Below, piece by piece: positions 1 to 7,597 of a stretch of 64,000 nucleotides of DNA (its first letter is position 1; each line of letters opens with the position of its first letter). The notes under the pieces are model-generated. The model saw nothing but the letters and a program-made list of their open reading frames with translations. It made no database searches and was not told the DNA's origin. The stretch comes from Pseudomonas sp. ATCC 13867 (GTDB lineage: Bacteria; Pseudomonadota; Gammaproteobacteria; Pseudomonadales; Pseudomonadaceae), in the NCBI RefSeq assembly GCF_000349845.1, contig NC_020829.1, forward strand, positions 4,161,001 to 4,225,000. Reading direction: 5' to 3'. The position numbers and the translations under genes are program-made.

Positions 1-203
1 CTGCCTCCCGTGCTGCCGCCACCGAGCATGCTGCCCAGCACGCCGCCCAGTCCACCCAGGCCGCCGGCTAAGCCGCCGCCCGCCCCGCCACCGAGCAGAC
101 CGCCCAGTAGGCCGCCAAGACCGCCGAGGCCACCGCCCCCCTGTTGCGCCACGGAGCCTTGGCCGGCCCGCAGCAGTTGTTCCAGCAAATCGGTTGTGTT
201 CAT
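1..203 (-). CDS. DUF533-like protein, N-terminal part (truncated by window edge)
   Basis: Reading the minus strand from the ATG at 203 gives an open frame to the window edge that starts MNTTDLLEQLLRAG, followed by a long glycine/leucine-rich stretch (repeated GGLGG and GGLLGG units). The first residues match the start of the next gene ([14 protein letters not shown]), so the two are tandem paralogues. DUF533 proteins usually have a Gly-rich hydrophobic N-terminus and a TerB-like helical C-terminus; the C-terminal part lies outside the window. Function is unknown. The gene is only partly visible, so its integrity cannot be judged. Confidence 0.7.
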   Translation of the reverse strand, partial: MNTTDLLEQLLRAGQGSVAQQGGGGLGGLGGLLGGLLGGGAGGGLAGGLGGLGGVLGSMLGGGSTGG

Positions 204-389
204 GAAATGACCCTCGCCAACGCGCGCAGTGCGTTGGGCAACGATAGCCCCGCCTCACCGATGCGCCAGCGCCGTTCGCCGGCCTGCGCGCCAGAGGCGG
301 GGTCCCGGCGGCGGAAACTGGCGCAGGAAGGCCCGCGCATTGGCCGGGCGCGGCCCGGGGCGGTCATTTCCTGGCGATTGCCAGGGCCG

Positions 390-1103
390 TCACGCCGGCA
401 CGGCCTGCAACGCTTTGTGCGCCTGGGCTTCCAGCTCGGCCTTGAGGCCGGCGTCGAGGCTCAGCTGGCGGGCCAGCTCGTCGAGGTAGGCGCGCTCCAT
501 GAAGTTGCTCTCGTCGACCATCAGCAGGCTGGCGAGGTACATCTCGGCGGCCATTTCCTCGCTGGTGGCGGCGCGGGCGACTTCGCTCGGGTCCAGCGGC
601 TTGGCCAGTTCGCGGTCGAGCCAGCCCTGCAGCTCGACGTCGCCGGTGAGCTTGGCGATCTCGCCGTCGATCAGTTGGCGTTCGCGATCATCGATATGGC
701 CGTCGGCTTTCGCCGCGGCGACGATGGCCCGCAGGATGGCGTGGCTGTGCTGCTCGGCCTGGGCCGGGGGCAGGCGATCGACGGTCTGCGGCTCGCCGCG
801 CGGGGCGCTGGCCTGTTTCTGCTGCCAGTTGCCGTAGGCCTTGTAGGCGAGCACGCCCAGTGCCGCGAGGCCGCCATAGGTAACGACCTTGCCGCCGATC
901 TTGCGCGCCTTCTTGCTGCCCATCAGCAGGCCCAGCGCGCCCGCCGCCAGGGCGCCGCCACCGGCGCCCGAAAGCAGGCTGCCCAGGTCCAGGCCGCCGC
1001 CATTGCCGGATTGCTGGCCGCCTTCCTGCCGGGCCACGCCCTTGTTCTGCAGGAGGTCCTGGCCGGATCTGAGGAGTTGATCGAGCAGGCCGCGAGTGTT
1101 CAT
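390..1103 (-). CDS. DUF533 / TerB-like protein
   Basis: A 237-residue protein. The N-terminus ([15 protein letters not shown]) is followed by a Gly-rich segment, a small-residue hydrophobic stretch (about 45-60), a [10 protein letters not shown] basic patch, a second short hydrophobic helix (about 75-90), and a helical TerB-like domain from about residue 115 with acidic motifs such as [13 protein letters not shown]. The ATG at 1103 is chosen over an in-frame GTG at 1115 because GGAG lies six bases before it, and because it aligns with the start of the paralogue at 203. DUF533 (YebE-like) proteins are predicted inner-membrane-associated and have no defined reaction. This gene and its neighbour form a tandem pair separated by 186 bases in which I see nothing else. 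Confidence 0.85.
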   Translation of the reverse strand: MNTRGLLDQLLRSGQDLLQNKGVARQEGGQQSGNGGGLDLGSLLSGAGGGALAAGALGLLMGSKKARKIGGKVVTYGGLAALGVLAYKAYGNWQQKQASAPRGEPQTVDRLPPAQAEQHSHAILRAIVAAAKADGHIDDRERQLIDGEIAKLTGDVELQGWLDRELAKPLDPSEVARAATSEEMAAEMYLASLLMVDESNFMERAYLDELARQLSLDAGLKAELEAQAHKALQAVPA

Positions 1104-1239
1104 GGCGATCTCCACTGTCTATCGAAAAAGATGGATTCCGACTCTAGCCCGGCGCGCCCGCCAGACGCAGCGACAGTGTGCTTCCGGATATTGCGGGCCG
1201 ACCCCACGCCCGGACTCTGGTCTCTCGTCGCCTATCCCC

Positions 1240-1350
1240 CTGCCGATCTGGCTGCTCAACCAGCGGGGCCGCCCGCGCGACGTGCCAGTGGCCAACGTGG
1301 TGGCGATGCTGGTGATGATCGTGACCATGCTGCCGATCCTCGGCGCCTAC
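1240..1350 (+). pseudogene. Remnant: C-terminal piece of an ABC transporter permease (polyamine type)
   Basis: In frame 1 the plus strand encodes about 37 residues ([20 protein letters not shown], then [17 protein letters not shown]). This resembles the last transmembrane segment and preceding loop of PotC/YdcV-type permeases of spermidine/putrescine ABC importers. It has no start codon or upstream domain of its own and runs on into unrelated frame. The aldehyde dehydrogenase remnant just downstream, as in ydcV-ydcW (patD) operons, supports the call. Identification is by recall of family sequences, so moderate. Confidence 0.55.
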
Positions 1351-1381
1351 GACCTAGGCAAAGGTGGCGAGGGCGTGGCGG

Positions 1382-1552
1382 GAGACCGACGTGTTCCGCT
1401 TCTTCGCCGGCGCCTGCCGCGTGATGCAAGGCTCCGCCACCGGCGAATACCTGCCCGCCCACACCTCGATGATCCGCCATGACCCGGTGGGCGTGGTCGC
1501 CTCCATCGCGCCGTGGAACTACCCGCTGATGATGGTCGTGTGGAAACTCGGC
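1382..1552 (+). pseudogene. Remnant: internal piece of an aldehyde dehydrogenase (PatD/YdcW-like)
   Basis: Frame 2 encodes [20 protein letters not shown], then [20 protein letters not shown] and [16 protein letters not shown]. The PWNYP motif and the context TSMIRxDPxGVVASI are diagnostic of NAD-dependent aldehyde dehydrogenases close to gamma-aminobutyraldehyde dehydrogenase (roughly residues 105-160 of a 475-residue enzyme). The nucleotide-binding remainder, the catalytic Cys and Glu and the N-terminus are all missing. Similarity stops at about 1552. It lies in a different frame from the permease remnant 30 bases upstream, so a deletion has joined the two. Confidence 0.8.
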
Positions 1553-1631
1553 CAGGCCCGGACATTCAGTGAAAAACGACCACCGGACCTCGACCCGGTG
1601 GCTCTGCGGCACCTGTTCGCGAAGACTCCGC

Positions 1632-2669
1632 TCAGGTCTCGATGATCACCTTCAGTGCCTTGTTCTCCGCCGCCTTGCCGAAGGTTTCATAGGCCTGGAG
1701 GATATCGGCGAGCGCGAAACGGTGGGTGATCAGTTGCTCCGGCTGGAGTTTGCCGGCCTGCACGCTCTTGAGCAGCATCGGCGTGGTCACCGCATCCACC
1801 AGGCGCGTACGCAGCGTGATGTTGTGCGACCACAGGCGCTCCAGGTGGAACTCGACCGGCGCACCGTGGACGCCGAGGACCGCGATGTCGCCGCCGGGCG
1901 CGATGATGTTCTCGCACAGGGTGAAGGTCGCCGGCACGCCCACCGCTTCCACCGCGCTGTCCACCCCCAGCCCGTCGGTCAGCGCCATGACCTTGTCGAC
2001 CAGTTGCGCATCGCCCGCATTCAGGCATTCGCTGGCGCCGAACTGGCGGGCGACCGCCAGGCGGTTGTCGTCGAGGTCGATCATGATGATCTTCGCCGGC
2101 GAATAGAACTGCGCGGTCAGCAGCGCCGCCAGGCCCACCGGACCGGCCCCGACGATCGCCACGCTACCGCCGGGCTGCACCCGCCCGTTGAGCACGCCGC
2201 ATTCGAAGCCGGTGGGCAGGATATCGCTGAGCATCACCATCGCTTCCTCCGCGACGCCCGCGGGAATCGGGTAGAGGCTGGTATCGGCGTGGGGGATGCG
2301 GACCTTCTCGGCCTGGGTCCCGTCGATCAGGTGGCCGAGAATCCAGCCGCCGGTGCGGCAGTGCGAAGACATGCCCCGGCGACAGAAATCGCACTTGCCG
2401 CAGGAACTGATGCAGGAAATCAGGACACGGTCGCCGACCTTGAACTGGCTGACGCCGGCGCCAACCTGCTCGACGATGCCGACGCCCTCGTGGCCGAGAA
2501 TCCGCCCCGGCTTACAGGCCGGTACATGGCCCTTGATGATGTGCAGGTCGGTGCCGCACAGCGTGGTCTTGACGACCCGCACGACGGCATCTCCCGGCGC
2601 CTGGATCTGCGGGTCGGGACGTTCCTCCAGGGCGATGTCGCCGACACCGCGGTATATCAGCGCTTTCAT
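1632..2669 (-). CDS. Zinc-dependent alcohol dehydrogenase (medium-chain family)
   Basis: A 345-residue NAD(P)-dependent oxidoreductase of the medium-chain dehydrogenase family. The GroES-like N-terminal domain carries the catalytic zinc site (CGTDLHI and GHEGVG) and the structural zinc cysteines ([15 protein letters not shown]). The Rossmann domain has [12 protein letters not shown], and an acidic residue ends the second strand (MIDLDDNR), favouring NAD. It probably oxidises short-chain primary or secondary alcohols, but the substrate cannot be read from sequence. The start has a strong AAAGGAG seven bases upstream. It is separated from the remnant region downstream by its own stop and seems to be transcribed alone. 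Confidence 0.9.
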   Translation of the reverse strand: MKALIYRGVGDIALEERPDPQIQAPGDAVVRVVKTTLCGTDLHIIKGHVPACKPGRILGHEGVGIVEQVGAGVSQFKVGDRVLISCISSCGKCDFCRRGMSSHCRTGGWILGHLIDGTQAEKVRIPHADTSLYPIPAGVAEEAMVMLSDILPTGFECGVLNGRVQPGGSVAIVGAGPVGLAALLTAQFYSPAKIIMIDLDDNRLAVARQFGASECLNAGDAQLVDKVMALTDGLGVDSAVEAVGVPATFTLCENIIAPGGDIAVLGVHGAPVEFHLERLWSHNITLRTRLVDAVTTPMLLKSVQAGKLQPEQLITHRFALADILQAYETFGKAAENKALKVIIET

Positions 2670-2737
2670 GGTCGAGCTCCTTTGCGGGATGACTCGACAA
2701 GGCTAGGCGCACCGCGCGGGCCAGGAGGTGATTCCGG

Positions 2738-3070
2738 TCAAAGGGGGCGGTCCGGCAGCTCGGTGATGTGGATTTCCGTCACCAGCGCCGGTTTGGTCAG
2801 CGGCGTGCGTGACAGCAGCGGGCAGAAGCGCGCCAGGGTACCGATCAGCTCCCACTGGGTATCCAGCGACTTCGACAGCACATCCACATCCGCCAGCAAC
2901 CGCTGACCCACGCGCTGCAAGTGCGGATCGGGGCTATGGCCAAGCTCCACCGACAACTGGGTGATCAACAGGCTGAGGCTGGTCATGTTGCGGGTGGCCA
3001 GGGCAAGGATATTCGCCAGCAGGGCGATTTCGGATTGCGGGATGACGGCGGGCGTGGCGGATGCGTCCAT
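2738..3070 (-). CDS. Small conserved protein of unknown function
   Basis: A 110-residue, mostly helical protein with no motif I recognise. It begins MDASATPAVIPQSEIALLAN, has alternating Leu and polar residues in the middle (about 20-80), and a Thr/Leu-rich end. The ATG at 3070 is preceded by CCGGAG at five bases; a longer frame to 3154 lacks such a site. There is no signal peptide or clear membrane segment. It lies 68 bases upstream of the alcohol dehydrogenase on the same strand, so co-transcription is possible. No function is proposed. Confidence 0.6.
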   Translation of the reverse strand: MDASATPAVIPQSEIALLANILALATRNMTSLSLLITQLSVELGHSPDPHLQRVGQRLLADVDVLSKSLDTQWELIGTLARFCPLLSRTPLTKPALVTEIHITELPDRPL

Positions 3071-3216
3071 GCGGGCTCCGGTGGGTAATTTGCGCAGTCC
3101 TTGCGCGAGCACGACAAGCCTAGCATCAGAATGCCATTGTGCGGCACACATCACATTTCAATTATTTTCATGACCCAAAGGTCACGCGGGGCTGGCCCGC
3201 GTGACCCGGTCATCCA

Positions 3217-4323
3217 TCAGACCTGCCCGAACGCCTTACGCTGCGGCGTACCGCGCTGCGCCGCGCGCAGGTATTGCGGCGGCCACGGCACGGGCTGGCC
3301 GCCCAGTTCATCGGCGGCATGCAGCGGCCAGTAGGGGTCGCGCAGCAGTTCGCGGGCCAGCAGGATCAGGTCGGCCTGGCCGGTGCGCAGGATGTGCTCG
3401 GCCTGCACCGGCTCGGTGATCATGCCGACAGTGCCGCTGGCCACCCCGGCCTCCTTGCGCACGCGCTCGGCGAACTGCGTCTGGTAGCCCGGCCCCACCG
3501 GAATCTCGGCGTTCACCGCGGTGCCGCCGGAGGACACGTCCACCAGGTCCACACCCAGGTCCTTCAGGCGGCGCGCCAGCTCCACGGTTTCATCGGGGTT
3601 CCAGCCATCCTCCACCCAGTCGGTGGCGGACAGGCGGACGAACAGCGGCAGCTCCTGCGGCCAGACCGCGCGCACGGCCTCGGTGACCTCCAGGAGGAAG
3701 CGGATGCGGTTCTCGAAGCAGGTGCCGTACTGGTCGCGGCGCTGGTTGGACAAGGGCGAAAGGAACTGATGCAGCAGATAGCCGTGGGCCGCATGCACCT
3801 CGGCGATCTTGAAGCCGGCGGCCAGGGCGCGCTCGGCGCCGCGCACGAACTGCTGCTTGATGGTCGCGATCTGCTCCTCGCTCAGGGCTATGGGTGTGGT
3901 GTGTTGCGGGTCGAACGCGATGGCCGACGGCGCCACCGGGATCCAGCCGCCTTCGCTGACCGGCGCCGAACCGTGCTTGCCCAGCCACGGCGCCCAGGTG
4001 CTGGCCTTGCGCCCCGCGTGGGCGAGCTGCACGCCGGCTACCGCGCCCTGGGATTCGAGGAAGCGGGTGATGCGACGCAGCGGCTCGATCTGTTCGTCAT
4101 TCCAGATACCCAGGTCTTCGGCACTGATCCGCCCTTCCGGGGCGACGGCCGTGGCTTCGACGATCACCAGCCCGGCGCCCCCCACGGCGCGGCTGCCCAG
4201 GTGAACCAGGTGCCAGTCGTTGGCCAGCCCGTCCTGGGCCGAGTACTGGCACATGGGCGAAACGGCGATGCGGTTGGGCAGGGTCAGCTGGCGCAGGGTC
4301 AAGGGCTCGAACAACTGGCTCAT
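3217..4323 (-). CDS. xenA: NADH:flavin oxidoreductase, xenobiotic reductase A type (old yellow enzyme)
   Basis: A 368-residue FMN-dependent ene-reductase forming one TIM barrel. Family features: the N-terminal LTLPNRIAVSPMCQYSA containing the XenA-type flavin-tuning Cys, the HAGRKAS loop, the substrate-binding pair in HAAHGYLLHQFLSP with the proton-donor Tyr, and the C-terminal phosphate-binding GMITEP and LARELLRDPYWPLHAA. Such enzymes reduce alpha,beta-unsaturated carbonyls and nitro compounds with NAD(P)H. The start at 4323 has AGGGAG seven bases upstream; the reading frame extends further but without similarity. It is 91 bases downstream of the small Fur-like gene on the same strand, suggesting an operon or local regulation. 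PAO1 has an FMN oxidoreductase in the matching place. Confidence 0.9.
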   Translation of the reverse strand: MSQLFEPLTLRQLTLPNRIAVSPMCQYSAQDGLANDWHLVHLGSRAVGGAGLVIVEATAVAPEGRISAEDLGIWNDEQIEPLRRITRFLESQGAVAGVQLAHAGRKASTWAPWLGKHGSAPVSEGGWIPVAPSAIAFDPQHTTPIALSEEQIATIKQQFVRGAERALAAGFKIAEVHAAHGYLLHQFLSPLSNQRRDQYGTCFENRIRFLLEVTEAVRAVWPQELPLFVRLSATDWVEDGWNPDETVELARRLKDLGVDLVDVSSGGTAVNAEIPVGPGYQTQFAERVRKEAGVASGTVGMITEPVQAEHILRTGQADLILLARELLRDPYWPLHAADELGGQPVPWPPQYLRAAQRGTPQRKAFGQV

Positions 4324-4414
4324 GGCGGAACTCCCTCTGGTCTTCAGTTCTTGTCCTACAACTGTAGACCGGGTTCGCCGGGCAATGCGGGTAATCGTCG
4401 CCCGAGCGCCTGGT

Positions 4415-4735
4415 TCAGCCGTCCGCCAACGCCGCTTCCCGGGCCGGCACGGTGCCGTCGAACGCGGGGTCGAGGCTGTAGCGCTTGCGCTCGTCGCGCA
4501 CCAGCATGCCGCTCTGGTGCAGGCGGCGCAGGCTCTGGCTGACGCAGTCGAAGGTGATCGACGGGCCGGGGCCCTGCAGATGCGCATGCAGCTCGGCGGC
4601 GGTGCTGCTGCCCAGCGTTGCGAGGGCGTCGAGCAGCTTCAGGCGCGGCAGGCTGCAACGCAGGCCGGCCTGTTCCAGCAACTGGCGGGAGCGGCGTTGG
4701 GTACGGCGGGCGGAAAGCTCGGCGACGACCGTCAT
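4415..4735 (-). CDS. Fur-like winged-helix protein lacking the metal-binding domain
   Basis: A 106-residue protein whose middle resembles the Fur-family DNA-binding domain: RLKLLDALATLGSSTAAELH, then a helix-turn-helix and LRRLHQSGMLV, the usual wing position of Fur (xxLxxxGLV). Typical Fur proteins are about 135-150 residues and continue with a His/Cys-rich dimerisation domain; here the protein ends soon after the wing with an Ala-rich tail, so metal sensing as in Fur is unlikely. The start at 4735 has GGAGG seven bases upstream. Its position just before the ene-reductase gene suggests local regulation of that gene, which is inference only. Confidence 0.7.
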   Translation of the reverse strand: MTVVAELSARRTQRRSRQLLEQAGLRCSLPRLKLLDALATLGSSTAAELHAHLQGPGPSITFDCVSQSLRRLHQSGMLVRDERKRYSLDPAFDGTVPAREAALADG

Positions 4736-4816
4736 GGACGCACCTCCGTCCGGGCGGCGGGTGCGGATTCGCAGCAAGGGGAAACAGGCATTCGGGCCTC
4801 CGTTCTTGTCGTTCTG

Positions 4817-4847
4817 TCCGTGCCTCACCCAATGGGAGCGGCACGGA
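4817..4847. repeat. Inverted repeat in the gap between the NCS1 permease and the Fur-like gene
   Basis: TCCGTGCC (4817-4824) and GGCACGGA (4840-4847) form a perfect 8-base inverted repeat with a 15-base loop, 82 bases upstream of the Fur-like gene start and 88 bases past the permease stop. No T-run follows on the minus strand. It could be a weak terminator or an operator site for the Fur-like protein. Confidence 0.4.
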
Positions 4848-4934
4848 CTCTTACTAACAAGACGAATGAGCGGGGCAAAACCTGCAAAAGGATTTCGCGT
4901 CGACAGGTTTCCCTCGCCGCCTCGACGCTCCGGC

Positions 4935-6344
4935 TCAGCTCGCCGGGTCGCCGGCTTCCGGCGAGATCAGCCGAGCCGGCACATGCCCCTGGCTATTGCG
5001 CGCCAGCAGGTAGTAGGCCAGCGCCGGCAACACCAGGCCGACCAGCCAGGAGATGTCCACACCACCCAGCGTCTCCACCAGCGGGCCGGCGTAGAAGCCG
5101 CTGTCGATGAAGGGCATCTGCACCAGCACGCCGAAGCAATAGACGCCGATACCGGTCCAGTTCCAGCGGCCATAGCGACCATCTGGGTCGGACAGCGCCG
5201 GGATGTCGTAGCGCTCGCGGGTGATGCAGTAGTAGTCCACCAGGTTGATCGCGCTCCAGGGGGTGAAGAACGCCAGCAGGAACAGCAGGAACGACTTGAA
5301 CGCGGCGAGGAAGGAATGCTGCCCGGCCAGCGCCAGGCCGGTGGACAGGCCGACGATCAGCAGCACGAACAGCAGGCGCTGCAGCCGCGTCACCTCCAGG
5401 TGGCCGCGGAAGCCGCTGATGATGGTGGCGATGCACATGAAGCTGCCGTAGGCGTTGAGCGTGGCGATGGTGACCTTGCCGAAGGCGACGCTGAAGAACA
5501 GCGCGGCGGCCAGCATGCCGCTGGCGCCCAGGCCGACCACATAGGCCACCGGCTGGCCGGAGAAGGCCTTGCCGGCCAGCGCCGCGGCGAACACGCCGAG
5601 CACCATCGAGGTCTGCGAGCCGATCACCGAGCCCAGGCCCACGGCGAGGAAGGTCTTCGGCGACGAGGTCTGGCTGGGTAGGTAGCGCGAGTAGTCGGCG
5701 ACATAGGGACCGAAGGCGATCTGCCAGGACGCTGCCAGCGAGACCGCCAGCAGGAAAGTGTTCCAGGCGAAGTGGCGGTTCTCCAGCAGCCCGCCGATGT
5801 CGTTGACCGACAGCAGACGCACGAACAGGTAGGCGAAAGCGACGATACCCAGCACGCTGGCAGCCTTGCCCAGCCAGTGGATCACTCGGTAGCCGCAGAC
5901 CGTCACCACCACGATGACCGCCGCGAAGACCAGGATGCCCAGGGTGTCGCTGACATGCGCCAACTGGCCGATGGCCTGGCCGGCCAGCACCGTCCCGGTG
6001 GCATTGAAGCCGACGTACATCACGCACACCAGCACCAGCGGGATGACCGCGCCGAACACGCCGAACTGCACGCGGCTGGAAATCATCTGCGGCAGCCCCA
6101 GCTTGGGCCCCTGAGCACCATGCAGGGCCATGACCACGCCACCGAAGACCTGTCCGATGAGCAGGCCGATCAGCGACCAGAACACGTCGCCGCCCAGCAC
6201 CACGGCCAAGGCGCCGGTGACGATCGCGGTGATCTGCAGGTTGCAGCCGAACCACAGGGTGAACTGGCTGAACAGCCGGCCATGCCGCTCGGATTCGGGG
6301 ATGTAGTCGATGGAACGGGTTTCGATCAGGGACTTACCAGCCAT
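4935..6344 (-). CDS. NCS1-family permease (CodB/PucI-like), candidate importer of an imidazole acid
   Basis: A 469-residue inner-membrane protein with about twelve hydrophobic segments. Family marks of nucleobase:cation symporter-1 are the N-terminal FTLWFGCNLQITAIVTGAL, the helix-6 region SWQIAFGPYVADYSRYLP, and FFTPWSAINLVDYY late in the protein. The family imports cytosine, purines, allantoin, hydantoins and related N-heterocycles. From memory, Pseudomonas hut operons also contain a CodB-like transporter. The start at 6344 has AGGAG eight bases upstream; an extension to 6374 lacks one. It is the last gene of the hutU-led module, 107 bases after the acyl-CoA dehydrogenase, so an imidazole compound is the most likely cargo; this is inferred from context. 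Confidence 0.85.
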   Translation of the reverse strand: MAGKSLIETRSIDYIPESERHGRLFSQFTLWFGCNLQITAIVTGALAVVLGGDVFWSLIGLLIGQVFGGVVMALHGAQGPKLGLPQMISSRVQFGVFGAVIPLVLVCVMYVGFNATGTVLAGQAIGQLAHVSDTLGILVFAAVIVVVTVCGYRVIHWLGKAASVLGIVAFAYLFVRLLSVNDIGGLLENRHFAWNTFLLAVSLAASWQIAFGPYVADYSRYLPSQTSSPKTFLAVGLGSVIGSQTSMVLGVFAAALAGKAFSGQPVAYVVGLGASGMLAAALFFSVAFGKVTIATLNAYGSFMCIATIISGFRGHLEVTRLQRLLFVLLIVGLSTGLALAGQHSFLAAFKSFLLFLLAFFTPWSAINLVDYYCITRERYDIPALSDPDGRYGRWNWTGIGVYCFGVLVQMPFIDSGFYAGPLVETLGGVDISWLVGLVLPALAYYLLARNSQGHVPARLISPEAGDPAS

Positions 6345-6417
6345 GAGGCTTTCTCCTCGCGCACGGCCGCTCACCCGGCCGCGCTGTTGTTGTTATGCAC
6401 AGCGTTTCCTGATTCGC

Positions 6418-6442
6418 CGGGGCGGCCAGCACGGCCGCCCCG
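6418..6442. other. Intercistronic GC hairpin between acyl-CoA dehydrogenase and permease genes
   Basis: CGGGGCGGCC (6418-6427), loop AGCAC, and GGCCGCCCCG form a perfect 10-base stem. It starts ten bases past the dehydrogenase stop, and no T-run follows on the minus strand. It may be an RNA-stability or processing element that sets the permease level relative to the enzymes, rather than a terminator. Confidence 0.5.
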
Positions 6443-6451
6443 TACCTGCCG

Positions 6452-7597
6452 TCAATGGCGGGCGGCATCCAGCACGGCGCGGGAGATGATGATCTTCTGC
6501 ACCTCGGAGGTTCCCTCGAAGATCCGCAGGATCCGCGCGTCGCGCACGAAACGCTCCAGCGGCAGGTCGCGGATGTAGCCGTAGCCGCCATGCAGTTGCA
6601 GCGCGGCGTCGGTGATGAAGCCGCAGGCCTCGGCGGCGAAGAGCTTGGCGGTGGCCGATTCCAGGCTGAAGCGCTCGCCGCTGTCGCGCCGCGCCGCCGC
6701 CTGCTGGGTCAGCAGGCGCGCCGCTTCGAACTGCGCGTACATATCGGCGATGCGCCACTGGGTGCCCTGGTAGGCGGACAGCGGCTTGGGCCCGATCTGC
6801 CGTTCGTCCACCCACTTCAGCGCGTATTCCAGGGCTGCGCGGGCGATCCCCAGGGACATGGCGGCGACTTCCACGCGGCCACGGTCGAGCACTTCCATAG
6901 CGGTACGGAAACCCTGGTTCTCCTGCCCCAACAGCGCCTCGGCGGGCAGCCAGCAATCCAGCGCCAGCTCGTAGATGGTGCTGCCGCGCAGACCCATGGT
7001 TTTTTCCGGGTTGGCGAAGGTGACGCCGGCGGTGCCCTTGGGAATCATGAAGGCGCTGATGCCACGGGCGCCGGCTTCCGCATCGGTCTTGGCGTAGAGC
7101 ACGATGAAGTCGGCTTCGCGAGCGTTGGTGATGTAGTGCTTGCTGCCACGGATACGCCACCCCCCCTCCTCGCGCATGGCGCGGGTACGCATGTCCGCCG
7201 GGTTGGAACCGGCTGCCGGCTCGGTCAGGCCGAAGGCCCCCAACAGTTCGCCGGAGGCGCAGCGTGGCAGCCATTCCTGGCGCTGCTCCTCGCTGCCGCC
7301 GATGAGGATCGAGTCAGTGGCGAGGAAGTGCGCGGTGAGTGCCGAGGCTGTGGAGGCACAGGCGGAGGACACCGCTTCGACCACCCGGCTCATGGCCAGG
7401 CTGCCGATGCCGAAGCCGCCATAGGTCTCCGGCAGGTTGATCCCCATGAAGCCCAGTTCGCCCAGGGCCTGCAGGCTTTCCGCGCAGAAGCTCTCCTCTT
7501 CGTCGTAGCGTTGCGCGTTGGCGGCCAGGACGTCGCGGCAGACGCGTTCGGCCGAGTCGACGATGGCCAGTTCGGTGGCGTCGATTGCAAAGTTCAT
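6452..7597 (-). CDS. Acyl-CoA dehydrogenase (proposed imidazolepropionyl-CoA dehydrogenase)
   Basis: A 381-residue FAD-dependent acyl-CoA dehydrogenase. It has the N-terminal helical domain, the middle-domain flavin motif GAFGLTEPAAGSNPADMRTR, KHYITNAREADF, and the C-terminal RDARILRIFEGTSEVQ. In the last, Glu361 sits where short- and medium-chain enzymes have the catalytic base. Such enzymes introduce a trans-2 double bond and pass electrons to ETF. The start ATG overlaps the CoA-transferase stop (ATGA), so the two are translationally coupled; TGGAG lies seven bases upstream. A CaiA/CaiB-like pair next to urocanase suggests a substrate whose dehydrogenated acid is urocanate. Family call sure, substrate inferred. 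Confidence 0.9.
   Translation of the reverse strand: MNFAIDATELAIVDSAERVCRDVLAANAQRYDEEESFCAESLQALGELGFMGINLPETYGGFGIGSLAMSRVVEAVSSACASTASALTAHFLATDSILIGGSEEQRQEWLPRCASGELLGAFGLTEPAAGSNPADMRTRAMREEGGWRIRGSKHYITNAREADFIVLYAKTDAEAGARGISAFMIPKGTAGVTFANPEKTMGLRGSTIYELALDCWLPAEALLGQENQGFRTAMEVLDRGRVEVAAMSLGIARAALEYALKWVDERQIGPKPLSAYQGTQWRIADMYAQFEAARLLTQQAAARRDSGERFSLESATAKLFAAEACGFITDAALQLHGGYGYIRDLPLERFVRDARILRIFEGTSEVQKIIISRAVLDAARH

Noticed and set aside
144..1424. A long plus-strand open frame over the DUF533 genes
   Set aside because: It runs antisense to the DUF533 gene, has low-complexity Arg/Ala/Gly composition and no start site; a mirror frame of high-GC coding DNA.
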